DNA of 64,000 nt from the NCBI RefSeq assembly GCF_016653465.1, contig NZ_NHSQ01000024.1, positions 1 to 64,000 on the forward strand, written 5' to 3'. This document shows, in pieces, positions 18,168-26,610 of this stretch. This DNA is from Thiocystis minor. GTDB taxonomy: Bacteria; Pseudomonadota; Gammaproteobacteria; Chromatiales; Chromatiaceae. The notes beneath the pieces are model-generated. The model ran no database searches, was not told where the DNA came from, and saw nothing but the letters and a program-made list of their open reading frames with translations. The position numbers and the translations under genes were made by a program. Each line of letters starts with the position of its first letter. Positions within the stretch are counted from its first letter, which is position 1.

Positions 18168-19936
18168 GCCCGCTCGCTCACCATGGGCGAGCGCCGGGCA
18201 GGTTGGGGGCTGCCGCCGGGCCGATGGCTTGCGTGCAGGCTGGCGACCTCGATCTTTCGGTCCAGCAACTGTTGGCGCAAAGTCTCCAGATGTTGTCGCA
18301 GGATGTTGGCGCCAGTCTCGTTCTCTGCCTGAAGACCTGCATGCAGCCGATCCAACCGGAGACTCAGATTGATCGACAAGGGGCCTAGTCGGGGTAAATT
18401 CAGTCTGATCCGCATGCTCCAACCGTCGTCCTCGGATTGGTCGCTGCGGTTCTCCCGTCGAATATCGGCTTCCAGGGCCGTTAAACCCGACGGGGTCTTG
18501 AAGGGTAACTCCAGGATCCATTGCGGCTGATCGGTGCCCGCCTCCAGGCTTCGCAGCTGTTGAGTCACTACTTGTTTAATCATCCCGTCAACCTCCTTGG
18601 CCAAGACCTCTGGCGCAGTCGCGCGCGAGTGAGGCGTTTCGTCGTGAGTGCGATGCGAGGCTGGATTCGGCTCCGGCGCGACGGATCGGGCTTGAGGGGG
18701 ATTGGGGTCTGGAAGCCGCGGATGGTCCGTGCTGTCTGGTGCCGCCGATTCTAGCGGCAAGGCGTTCGGCGTGGCTCCCGCTGGAACCACTGTCCGCGCC
18801 TGTGGCGTTGGTCCCGAGGACGACGGCGACTGATCGGCGGTACGGATCTGCTCGGCGAGGCACAGCAATTGCGCCTTGAGATCGAGCGAGCGATCGCTGG
18901 CGCGCGCGGGGTGTGCGGTCGTTTGCGCCATCAAAGCCTCCAGCCAGAGGCCGGATTGCGTCATCGCGGCGTACAGGCGCTCCGGGGCGCCCCGTTCCTG
19001 TGGCGTGACGGGGCGGGATTGAGAGTTTGGGGAGGTGGGCGGTCGTATTGGATTGCCGGTAGGCTCGGCTGGTTTTGGAGGTAGGGCGGGCGGCAGGGCA
19101 CTCTCCGATGCGAGTGCCTGGAGCGATGTCGGGCGCGTCGCTGGAGGATGCGTCTGATCGGCGGTGCGGATCTGCTCGGCGAGGTGCAATAATTGCGCCT
19201 TTAGATCGAGTGACAGATCGCTTGAATGCAAGGGGTTTGTAGCCGTTTGAGCCAGCAGCGCCTCAAGCCAAATGCCGGATTGAGCGATGGCGGAAGACAG
19301 ACGCTCCGGGTCGACCAGATCCTTTGTCGTCGTCAACCCTCCAACGAGCGTTTGGATCATTCGCTGGGTTGCGTCAATCGTCGGGGTTGAATGCGCCGAT
19401 AACAGGGCGGGGCATCCATTGGGACTCTTCAGCCGGGTGATCCAACTCTGAAGCGTGATCGCGAGCGGCCGGGATTGAGGAAGGTTTTGGCGGAGCTGAA
19501 TGTCCAGCCATTCGCGCGAGCCAGCGGTTGGGGGCGTAACTTTTGGAGTAGGGACCAGTTCGGTCCGCGGTCGAATGCGCAGGGTCAGCGTTGGGCTGAC
19601 GGAGACAACCTCGGCTTCTATGCGTAAGGCGTTGACGGACGTCGAGCGCGTCTCGTTCAGCGTTGTCGCTTGGTGCGCTGACAGATCTGGCAAGGGTGCG
19701 GTCAACTGGACGCGCGCGACCGCTGACCAGGGCGCCTGCCCATGCAGGGGACGCAGACGGGCTTCGATGAGATTCGATGAAAGTCTTTGTGTCAGTTGGA
19801 TTTCAAGCGGCATTCCAACCTTGAGGGAGAATTGGATGCCTGAGTTCCTTGTCTCGGAAAGGCTTGCTCCGGCTGAAGGGTTGAGTGCGCTGCTTGGTCC
19901 AGGCAATGCCGGTGGGATGAACTCGCTCATGGACAC
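18164..19936 (-). CDS. fliK: Flagellar hook-length control protein FliK
   Basis: FliK is secreted during hook growth and signals FlhB when the hook is long enough. The product is 590 residues, Pro/Ser/Thr/Gln-rich, with the conserved C-terminal domain at about 470-560 (WILELPFKTPSG and LGPLSINLSLRLDRLHAGLQAE, followed by ILRQHLETLRQQL). A 51-residue segment is duplicated at 211-261 and 319-369 (nucleotides 19154-19306 and 18830-18982), with many substitutions. Because FliK acts as a ruler or timer, such repeats may alter measured length; that is inference. Confidence 0.88.
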   Translation of the reverse strand: MSMSEFIPPALPGPSSALNPSAGASLSETRNSGIQFSLKVGMPLEIQLTQRLSSNLIEARLRPLHGQAPWSAVARVQLTAPLPDLSAHQATTLNETRSTSVNALRIEAEVVSVSPTLTLRIRPRTELVPTPKVTPPTAGSREWLDIQLRQNLPQSRPLAITLQSWITRLKSPNGCPALLSAHSTPTIDATQRMIQTLVGGLTTTKDLVDPERLSSAIAQSGIWLEALLAQTATNPLHSSDLSLDLKAQLLHLAEQIRTADQTHPPATRPTSLQALASESALPPALPPKPAEPTGNPIRPPTSPNSQSRPVTPQERGAPERLYAAMTQSGLWLEALMAQTTAHPARASDRSLDLKAQLLCLAEQIRTADQSPSSSGPTPQARTVVPAGATPNALPLESAAPDSTDHPRLPDPNPPQARSVAPEPNPASHRTHDETPHSRATAPEVLAKEVDGMIKQVVTQQLRSLEAGTDQPQWILELPFKTPSGLTALEADIRRENRSDQSEDDGWSMRIRLNLPRLGPLSINLSLRLDRLHAGLQAENETGANILRQHLETLRQQLLDRKIEVASLHASHRPGGSPQPARRSPMVSERA

Positions 19937-19982
19937 ATGACTCGGCTCCGCGGCGAGGGAACTCGATTTGGAAAGGGCGCCG

Positions 19983-20741
19983 CTAAACCCCCGTTCTTCT
20001 CGCCTCGCGCTGATAGTAAAGCGCGGCGCGCATCAGGGATCTTTCGATCTGAGGATCGAGATTGGCGATGGCAAAGCCAGCGGAGCACGCGCCGGGTTTT
20101 GGGGATGGCCGCAGGTTGACCAGCACGGCTTCGCCGGACAGCGCGTTCCTTAGATCCGGTAACTTCATTCCGATGTACTCGAATCGTGATCCGAGCTGTT
20201 TTCGATCAATATCGGTCTCGTTTAATTCCAGACAAAACCCTTTGATCGAGATGTCGATGATCTGGGCGCTGAATTCGCTTTGCGATTCTTTGTGCTGGAG
20301 TCTGACGCTGCGTCGATCATGGAGCGGGAGATGCACCCGAAAAATGTCGCGTCGCTGCAGGAAGCTGATTTCAGTTGGATATTGGCCGACATACAGGGGC
20401 CGATCGTCTTCGCTTGGAACCTCGTCGACGGTCATCGAGAAGCGAATCGCAATACCGCGCAGACTGACATAAAGATGGATGCACTGACCTGGATCGAGTC
20501 GAGCGTGATCCTCAATTAGACCGGACTGCTCCAGATAGAGTCGTTTGCTGGCCGTATCGAGTCGAACCAACAGCGACTCGTACAGCGGTCCGTCAGGATC
20601 CGTACGCACTCCGATCAGTGCCAGGTGACGATAGATATCGTCGAGAATGGCTGAAATGCGTTTGGGTGTCGTGACCAATTCACCGTGGGTCAGGTTTGTT
20701 CGGTCACCCCCGATTGCCTGGCTTGAGAGTGTCTGCCTCAA
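19983..20741 (-). CDS. ycgR: PilZ-domain flagellar brake protein, YcgR type
   Basis: YcgR-type proteins bind cyclic di-GMP and slow the flagellar motor. The N-terminal YcgR domain spans about 30-130. The PilZ domain begins at about residue 138 with FLQRRDIFRVHLP, giving the RxxxR nucleotide-binding arginines, and continues with IDISIKGFCLEL, equivalent to the D/NxSxxG motif. It is 252 residues long and lies 46 bases upstream of fliK in the same direction, within the flgA-flgM-flgN series. Confidence 0.88.
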   Translation of the reverse strand: MRQTLSSQAIGGDRTNLTHGELVTTPKRISAILDDIYRHLALIGVRTDPDGPLYESLLVRLDTASKRLYLEQSGLIEDHARLDPGQCIHLYVSLRGIAIRFSMTVDEVPSEDDRPLYVGQYPTEISFLQRRDIFRVHLPLHDRRSVRLQHKESQSEFSAQIIDISIKGFCLELNETDIDRKQLGSRFEYIGMKLPDLRNALSGEAVLVNLRPSPKPGACSAGFAIANLDPQIERSLMRAALYYQREARRTGV

Positions 20742-20767
20742 GATCCCTAAATCCTGTGTCGTCTGCT

Positions 20768-21283
20768 TTATGCTTGACTGAAGGTACGGCTGCGTGGGCT
20801 CGCCGATTCAGTTCGTCCGCGTGGATTATAGGTCGCCGAGGCACCATCGTCACCGCTCAGGATGCGTAGCGACGTGGCGATGCGTTTGCGGTCGCGCTCG
20901 ATCAGGCGTGCATTGGAGCGATTCATGCGATCGCAGCGGGTACTGGATTCGCGCAGAATCGACCATAGACCGAGCAGTTGGCCCTCGTCACCCACCCCGG
21001 CGAAGAATTTCGTCATGCCGGCCGGCGTGAAGGGGTGCCGAGCGAGCGCAACCCAATGCCTTTGCCGGAGTGTCTCTTCTTCGAGTTGCGCGACCAAGTC
21101 CTTTTTGCTGGCGAGAATCCGCAGCAGTGAATCGGTGTCCCGCGTCTCGATGGCGCGGGTTTCCTCCAGCATCGCCGTTTCCAGATCGCCCATCAGTTGA
21201 ATCGATATCTTCAGCGATTGGGCAAACTGGGCCGTGGGGTTGGGAAGCGTTGTTTTGGGGCTTGCACGATCCATTTCATTCAA
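20768..21283 (-). CDS. flgN: Flagellar export chaperone FlgN
   Basis: FlgN chaperones the hook-filament junction proteins FlgK and FlgL, both encoded at 32628-36621. The 171-residue protein is mostly helical, with the FlgN pattern of an acidic helical hairpin (LMGDLETAMLEETRAIETRDTDSLLRILASKKDLVAQLEEET) and a later LWSILRESSTRCDRMNRSNARLIE helix. It ends in a polar tail. Start choice between the first Met and Met4 is open. It follows flgM on the minus strand. Confidence 0.88.
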   Translation of the reverse strand: MNEMDRASPKTTLPNPTAQFAQSLKISIQLMGDLETAMLEETRAIETRDTDSLLRILASKKDLVAQLEEETLRQRHWVALARHPFTPAGMTKFFAGVGDEGQLLGLWSILRESSTRCDRMNRSNARLIERDRKRIATSLRILSGDDGASATYNPRGRTESASPRSRTFSQA

Positions 21284-21331
21284 TCTCTTAAGGATATCGA
21301 TGGTCGATTGGAAAAAATCATCGCATCGATG

Positions 21332-21637
21332 TCAAGACAGCAGGCGTTCGAATCCGAGCATCCGATCGGCCAACCGCTGATTGTCGATGGAATAGCGGCC
21401 CTCGGCAATGGCGCCCTTGATTTCCGCGACCTTTGCTTCGTTGAAAGGAACATCGCTCGCGTTCTCGCGTGCGGCGCTCATGGTTCGTGCGGTTTGCGTG
21501 AGTGTCACGGATTCGCCGATCGCGCCGGGCGTCTTCGGGGTGGACGGCCTGTCGGCGGTTGACGTCACGCGCGGCTTGACCCCCGAGGGAGATCCTTCGG
21601 TGCGGAGATTGCCGCCAGTCAGGTTTTTAATGTCCAT
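21332..21637 (-). CDS. flgM: Anti-sigma-28 factor FlgM
   Basis: FlgM holds FliA inactive until it is exported through the finished hook. ATG 21637 gives 101 residues beginning MDIKNLTGG. The family start is short, followed by a disordered Pro/Ser/Thr-rich half and a C-terminal sigma-binding helix region (VPFNEAKVAEIKGAIAEGRY then SIDNQRLADRMLGFE). The frame is open upstream, but that stretch overlaps the flgA end and has no FlgM character. Confidence 0.93.
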   Translation of the reverse strand: MDIKNLTGGNLRTEGSPSGVKPRVTSTADRPSTPKTPGAIGESVTLTQTARTMSAARENASDVPFNEAKVAEIKGAIAEGRYSIDNQRLADRMLGFERLLS

Positions 21638-21758
21638 GGGCTTGATCCAGGTCGATTCGGGCTTGCCTTGTTTAACGGCCGGATGAAAGAGAACTGTAGA
21701 GGTATTCCCGCGGCGGATCAAATCTCCCGCACCGAAATGGCCTGCGCGCTGTACGATT

Positions 21759-22505
21759 TTAAAAGGCGGTTCTGATCGCTCCCGAGGGTTCCACATAGCC
21801 CTCCACGATGCGTTTGGAGGAACTGTTGCGCACCCGAATGCGCTGGCCGACCGTCCCTGCTTCCAGCGCCTCGCCTTTCATCCTGACCGTCAGGCCGGGT
21901 CTGGCCGAAAACAGGGTGACTTGTTGGCCACGCTCGACCAAGGTCCGCTGGGTCACATGGGCGTCAATCAACACCTGCTCCGGAACCAGCGCGCGTCGCG
22001 CCTCCAGGCCAATGACCGGGGCCAGTTCCTGGAAATACCCTCTCGCGAGTTGCGATGTCTCCAGGCGCTTCAGTCGCACGTCGGCGGGTTGAATGACCTG
22101 TTGGCGAGAGAGCGGCCGCGCGACGGTCACCACCTCCGTATAGCGCTCCACGCGAAACGGCACAAAGATGGACCAGGCGACAGGTTCGCTGCAACGGACA
22201 TTGACCGTGCCGTTTCCTCCCGTACGGGCGCCAGGCGCAAGCTCGGCGGTTGGCGCGCGAGCGCAGCGCGCCAGGCGGAGCCGGCTATCCAACTGACCGA
22301 TCTCGATGCGCGTCTCGACGCTGGCATCCGTTTTCAGCGAATCGGCCAGAAACGCATGCGCCGTTTCCAGGATACGCTCCAGCGGTTCGGTCGGCTCGTC
22401 TGCCGCGCGGATGGTGCCAGTCGTCAGTGTCGACAAGAGAATGACGGTCAAAGAAAGCCACCGGCGAAAGGCATGATCGATCCGATGCGATCGGGCGTGA
22501 GACAT
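21759..22505 (-). CDS. flgA: Flagellar P-ring assembly chaperone FlgA
   Basis: FlgA is a periplasmic chaperone for FlgI. ATG 22505 gives a 248-residue protein with an N-terminal membrane/signal segment (about 14-37) and C-terminal SAF-type domain: VVTVARPLSRQQVIQPADVRLKR, then GLEARRALVPEQVLIDAHV, and a late QRIRVRNSSSKRIVEGYV segment, all typical. A site AGGATA lies about six bases upstream of the start. It heads the minus-strand series flgA-flgM-flgN-ycgR-fliK and is divergent from cheV. Confidence 0.93.
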   Translation of the reverse strand: MSHARSHRIDHAFRRWLSLTVILLSTLTTGTIRAADEPTEPLERILETAHAFLADSLKTDASVETRIEIGQLDSRLRLARCARAPTAELAPGARTGGNGTVNVRCSEPVAWSIFVPFRVERYTEVVTVARPLSRQQVIQPADVRLKRLETSQLARGYFQELAPVIGLEARRALVPEQVLIDAHVTQRTLVERGQQVTLFSARPGLTVRMKGEALEAGTVGQRIRVRNSSSKRIVEGYVEPSGAIRTAF

Positions 22506-22745
22506 GGCGAGTATCCTGCGTGATGTGTTTGACAATCGACAAGCAGGAAATGCGCCTTGCCTTGCGGAAGCCTGGATTTCCGACTGATACAATCCAGTCC
22601 ACCCGCTAAACGATCATGCTGTTAGACTTAAACCACGTCTAGCATGAAATGCGCTGTTTTCGAGTTGGATCGGCCTTGCATGAGCCAACCGGTGTCGCGG
22701 CGGACGCGGTTTACGTGATGGTCAATTTCGATCTGGAGACGTTGG

Positions 22746-23669
22746 ATGAGTCAGTTTATTGACGATATCGATCAGCGCACCCGCATGGTCGGGCAGAATC
22801 GTATGGAATTGCTGCTGTTTCATCTGGGCGGCAAACAGATGTTCGGCATCAATGTCTTCAAGGTTCGAGAGGTGATCGCCAAACCCACGCTGCGGCACCT
22901 TCCCGGCTCCAGCCCGACGGTTCGCGGCGTGGCGAACATTCGCGGCCGAACGGTCTCCGTGATCGATCTGGCGCTGGCGATCGGCTTTGCCGCGCAACCG
23001 ATCGACGATGACCGGGACGCCAAGGTGATCGTCACCGAGTTCAACCGTTCGGTCCAGGGTTTCTGGGTGTCCGCCGTGGATCGCATCGTCAATGTGAACT
23101 GGGAGACGGTCAAGCCGCCGCCACGCGGAACCGAGCGTGAAAGTTATTTGGTCGCGGTCACCGAGGTGGACGACCGACTGGTCGAGATCATCGACGTCGA
23201 ACGGGTGTTTGCGCAGATCAACCCGCTCAAGTCCGAGGTCTCCGACGAGGTGCAGAAACAGGCCGCAATCCTGCCCCATGATCGTCGGATCCTGGTCGTC
23301 GACGATTCGCTGGTCGCGCGCAAGCAGATCGAGCGCGCCATCCTGGAACTGGGCTTTCGCACCGAAACCCGTTCCGATGGTCGAGCGGCGCTGGAGTATC
23401 TGGAAGAGCTTGCCGCCGCGGACATGGTGGAGTCATCGATCGAAATGGTCATCGCGGACATCGAAATGCCGCGCATGGATGGGTACACCCTGACGCGCAA
23501 GATTCGCGAACATGGCAAGTTGAAGAATTTGCGGGTGATCCTGCACTCATCCTTGAGCGGTCAGTTTAATCACGACATGGTCAAACGGGCCGGCGCCGAC
23601 GATTTTCTGGCGAAGTTCGACCCGGACGAGTTGGCGACAACGGTGCTCAAGTACGCGAAGCAATCCTGA
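22746..23669 (+). CDS. cheV: Chemotaxis coupling/receiver protein CheV
   Basis: CheV couples receptors to CheA and carries its own receiver domain, giving phosphorylation-dependent adaptation. The CheW-like domain spans about 17-170 (MFGINVFKVREVIAKPTLRHLPG, then VRGVANIRGRTVSVIDLA). The receiver domain occupies about 180-305, with VVDDSLVARKQIE and the phospho-aspartate in VIADIEMPRMDGYTL. It starts 240 bases from flgA in the opposite direction, so both promoters must lie in that gap. Confidence 0.95.
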   Translation: MSQFIDDIDQRTRMVGQNRMELLLFHLGGKQMFGINVFKVREVIAKPTLRHLPGSSPTVRGVANIRGRTVSVIDLALAIGFAAQPIDDDRDAKVIVTEFNRSVQGFWVSAVDRIVNVNWETVKPPPRGTERESYLVAVTEVDDRLVEIIDVERVFAQINPLKSEVSDEVQKQAAILPHDRRILVVDDSLVARKQIERAILELGFRTETRSDGRAALEYLEELAAADMVESSIEMVIADIEMPRMDGYTLTRKIREHGKLKNLRVILHSSLSGQFNHDMVKRAGADDFLAKFDPDELATTVLKYAKQS

Positions 23670-23725
23670 TGGACGCAGGCTGTTGCAATCAACCTCGATT
23701 TCAAGATCATTCCTAAGGTTTAGCC

Positions 23726-24538
23726 GTGATTGATGCGCAGGATTACGCCGAGTTTTCCCGATTTCTCTCCGACTGTTGCGGCCTGGTGCTCGGCGAAAAC
23801 CGCCAATATCTCGTCTCCAGCCGTCTGTCGCGTCTGCTCGATGAATTTTCGTTCGCGAAAGTCGAGGATCTGCTGAAAGCACTGCGGCGTTCCGCCGATC
23901 CCACGCTGAAATCCCGCGTGATCGATGCGATGACGACCAACGAGACCTCCTGGTTTCGCGATAACTATCCCTTCGACATCCTTCGTCAAGTCGTGCTGCC
24001 GGAACTAGCGGCCAAGCAAAAGCCGATCCGGATCTGGTCGGCGGCCTGCTCCAGCGGCCAGGAACCCTACAGCATTTCCATGGTCGTTGCGGAATGGGAA
24101 GGAAGCTATCCGCCCAAGACCGCGAGCGTCAGTATTTTGGCGACGGATCTTTCAGAAAGCGTGTTAGCCGATGCTCGCGCCGGTTTATATGACGGACTGA
24201 GCATCGTGCGCGGACTCAGCCCCGAGCGGCGGCAGCGTTTTTTCGAGTCGGTCGAACACGGCCATCGGATCAAGCCGGAGATTCAGCGCCGGGTGCGTTT
24301 TCAGAAGCTTAATCTGATGGAATCCTACGCGACGCTCGGAAAATTCGACATCGTCTTCTGTCGCAACGTCTTGATCTATTTTTCGGCCGAAACCAAGCGT
24401 CGAATTTTTGACGGCATCGCCCGTCAGATGGATTCTGGCGGTTATCTCTTTGTTGGCGCATCCGAAGCGGTTGGCTCCTACACCGATGCCTTCGAGGTTC
24501 TGCGCACGCCACAAGGCTCCATGCTGCGTCGGCGTTAG
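23726..24538 (+). CDS. cheR: Chemoreceptor methyltransferase CheR
   Basis: CheR methylates glutamates of chemoreceptors using S-adenosylmethionine. The N-terminal all-helical domain is followed by TNETSWFRDNYPFDIL and the SAM-binding segment IRIWSAACSSGQEPYSISM at about residue 110. A later FDIVFCRNVLIYFSAETKRRIFDGI block (about 210) is also diagnostic. The start is GTG at 23726 with AAGG upstream; length 270. It probably forms an operon with cheV (56 bases apart). Confidence 0.95.
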   Translation: MIDAQDYAEFSRFLSDCCGLVLGENRQYLVSSRLSRLLDEFSFAKVEDLLKALRRSADPTLKSRVIDAMTTNETSWFRDNYPFDILRQVVLPELAAKQKPIRIWSAACSSGQEPYSISMVVAEWEGSYPPKTASVSILATDLSESVLADARAGLYDGLSIVRGLSPERRQRFFESVEHGHRIKPEIQRRVRFQKLNLMESYATLGKFDIVFCRNVLIYFSAETKRRIFDGIARQMDSGGYLFVGASEAVGSYTDAFEVLRTPQGSMLRRR

Positions 24539-24577
24539 ACGAGTGCAACTGTGCGAAAATCCCAAGACCGTCTCAGA

Positions 24578-24671
<94 letters not shown>

Positions 24672-24745
24672 GGAGGCCCCGTCTCGGAATTTGGGCAGCG
24701 AAGCTCTCGTTCCTGAAAAGTTCATCCCTGTGCTCGGATCGAATA

Positions 24746-24818
24746 GACAGGATGAACAGGATAGAAGTCATTGTTTTTAATCCTGTAAATCTTGAAAAAT
24801 CTTGTTAATCCTGTCCAT
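24746..24818. repeat. Inverted repeat element with ACAGGAT/ATCCTGT units
   Basis: GACAGGATGAACAGGAT at 24746-24762 faces two ATCCTGT units within 24780-24818 (AATCCTGTAAATCTTG and TTAATCCTGTCC). The element is AT-rich compared with its surroundings and non-coding. Similar short ACAGGAT-type intergenic repeats are familiar from gammaproteobacterial genomes, but I could not compare copies here. Confidence 0.6.
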
Positions 24819-24855
24819 TTGAAGCGTTGTTCTCGTTTTTCCCTCCCGCGTCTAC

Positions 24856-24871
24856 TGGCGCGCGGCTTGCA
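24856..24871 (+). promoter_or_regulatory. Sigma-54 (RpoN) -24/-12 promoter upstream of flgB
   Basis: TGGCGCGCGGCTTGCA matches the sigma-54 pattern TGGCAC-N5-TTGCA, with GG and GC separated by exactly ten bases. It lies 51 bases upstream of the flgB start, so transcription would begin about 35-40 bases before the ATG. It is the only site of this quality I found in the window. It implies control of the rod-hook operon by an enhancer-binding activator such as FleQ/FlrC, which is outside the window. Confidence 0.7.
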
Positions 24872-24922
24872 TCATCTCCCGCAAAGAGATTGACGGGTCT
24901 TTGCAACCCATGAGCCGCACCC

Positions 24923-25330
24923 ATGAGCCTTTCACTCGATAAAGCCTTTGGCATCCTGCCTGCGTCGGTCAAGCTCCAGGATCGGCGCAGCGAATTGCTG
25001 GCCTCCAATCTAGCCAATGCCGATACCCCGAACTACAAATCACGCGATTACGATTTCAGGGGCACCCTGGCGGCGATCGAAGGCCGGGGCAAGGGGTTGG
25101 CATTGGTCCAAACGCAATCCAATCACCTGCCGCTGCCCGGTCAGCCGGACGTCAATAGCGTACCCGACATGCTCTATCGCATTCCCGCGCAGCCGGCCCT
25201 CGACGGCAATACCGTCGACCCGCAACTGGAGCGGGCGGCCTTTGCCGAAAACGCCATGCATTATCAGAGCACCCTTGAGTTCCTGAATCGACGCGTGTCG
25301 GGTATCCGCGCCGCCCTGCGAAGAGAGTAA
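24923..25330 (+). CDS. flgB: Flagellar proximal rod protein FlgB
   Basis: FlgB forms the most proximal rod segment. The 135-residue protein has the rod signature LASNLANADTPNYKSRDYDF at about 32-51 and a C-terminal helix with MHYQSTLEFLNRRVSGIRAAL. It is the first gene of the flgBCDEFGHIJKL series and is preceded by a sigma-54 promoter. flgC begins four bases after the stop. Confidence 0.96.
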   Translation: MSLSLDKAFGILPASVKLQDRRSELLASNLANADTPNYKSRDYDFRGTLAAIEGRGKGLALVQTQSNHLPLPGQPDVNSVPDMLYRIPAQPALDGNTVDPQLERAAFAENAMHYQSTLEFLNRRVSGIRAALRRE

Positions 25331-25334
25331 CGCC

Positions 25335-25754
25335 ATGAGCAATCTGTTCAGCATCTTCAATACCTCGGCCTCGGCGTTGACGGCGCAATCGGTCCGACTC
25401 AATACCGTGGCATCCAATCTGGCCAACGCCAGTACCGCCGCTAAGACGCCGGAAGAGACCTACAAGTCGAAACAGGTTCTGTTCCAGACGGTCCTGGACC
25501 GAGAGGATCCCGATCAGGCCGCCATGCCGGTGCGGGTTGCGGACATCGTCGATTCTCCGGCGCTCCCCATCCCGACCTATGAACCGAATCACCCTCAGGC
25601 CAATGAGGATGGCTATGTCTTTCGGCCCGCGATCAGCGTGGTCGAGGAAATGGCCAACATGATGTCGGCCTCGCGCAGTTACGAGGCTAATGTGGAGGTT
25701 ATGAATACCACGCGACAATTACTGGAACGCACGCTGCGGGTTGGTCAGAGTTAA
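25335..25754 (+). CDS. flgC: Flagellar proximal rod protein FlgC
   Basis: FlgC is a rod component stacked on FlgB. It is 139 residues, with an N-terminal FNTSASALTAQSVRLNTVASNLANASTA block and a C-terminal MANMMSASRSYEANVEVMNTTRQLLERTL helix shared by rod/hook proteins. A good ribosome binding site overlaps the end of flgB. flgD follows after 106 bases. Confidence 0.96.
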   Translation: MSNLFSIFNTSASALTAQSVRLNTVASNLANASTAAKTPEETYKSKQVLFQTVLDREDPDQAAMPVRVADIVDSPALPIPTYEPNHPQANEDGYVFRPAISVVEEMANMMSASRSYEANVEVMNTTRQLLERTLRVGQS

Positions 25755-25860
25755 ACCGCGTGCAGCGTGAATCAATCGTGACGTGCGTCGGGCGATACCA
25801 GGCGAACGCCAATGCGCAAACAGCACGCGCCCTATTGGAGACAGTGTCGGAGAACAGACC

Positions 25861-26538
25861 ATGGCGGAAATATCCTCGGATGTCTTGAACGGACTTGGGC
25901 TGACCAGCTATGGCGCTCAATCCACCAAAGAAAATCGTGACAAGCTCGGACAGTCGGATTTTCTCAAACTGATGACCACGCAACTGGCCACTCAGGATCC
26001 GATGAAACCGATGGAAAACGGCGATTTTCTCGGTCAGATGGCCCAGTTCTCGACCGTGACCGGCATCGAGGCGCTGACCCAGCAATTCAGCGCGCTGTCG
26101 CTCTCGGTCAATCAAGGTCAGGCGCTTCAGGCGGCCGCGCTGGTTGGTAAGAATGTTCTCGTGCCAGGGACCAAGGCGCAACTGGATGCGGGGCAGGGCA
26201 TGACAGGGGCGATCGGATTGACGGCGCCAGCGGATCAATTAACGGTTGGCGTCTACGATTCCAACGGTCAACTGATGCAAACCCTGGATCTGGGCGCCAA
26301 AGGATCGGGCATGGCCGACTTCACCTGGGATGGACTCATGTCCGATGGTAAACCCGCGCCGGAAGGCGTCTATGAGTTTCGCGCCACCGCCTCAAGCGGA
26401 GGCGCTTCACAGGCGGTCGAGACCTTTCTTGGCGGCCAGGTTCAAAACGTGACAGCGGACTATACCAACGGCGGCCTGATCCTCAATGTTCGGGGTTTGG
26501 GCGAGGTCAAATTAGCGGATGTCGCCCGGATCGGCTGA
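25861..26538 (+). CDS. flgD: Hook assembly scaffold protein FlgD
   Basis: FlgD caps the growing hook and is needed for FlgE assembly. The N-terminal block LGQSDFLKLMTTQLATQDPMKPMENGDFLGQMAQFSTV is diagnostic, followed by the FlgD Ig-like region with GSGMADFTWDG and DGKPAPEGVYEF. ATG 25861 has GGAGAA eight bases upstream and gives 225 residues; the frame extends 26 codons further upstream without family similarity. Confidence 0.95.
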   Translation: MAEISSDVLNGLGLTSYGAQSTKENRDKLGQSDFLKLMTTQLATQDPMKPMENGDFLGQMAQFSTVTGIEALTQQFSALSLSVNQGQALQAAALVGKNVLVPGTKAQLDAGQGMTGAIGLTAPADQLTVGVYDSNGQLMQTLDLGAKGSGMADFTWDGLMSDGKPAPEGVYEFRATASSGGASQAVETFLGGQVQNVTADYTNGGLILNVRGLGEVKLADVARIG

Positions 26539-26610
26539 AGCTGGAGATCCGCATCGCGCTCCGGCGCTGATTGAACATCAACCACCGAATACTCACGAAG
26601 GAGCAACCTC

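Noticed and set aside
22506-22745. Sigma-54 promoter for flgA on the minus strand
   Set aside because: One GG-N10-GC spacing exists near 22555-22575, but the -12 part lacks TTGC, so support is too weak.
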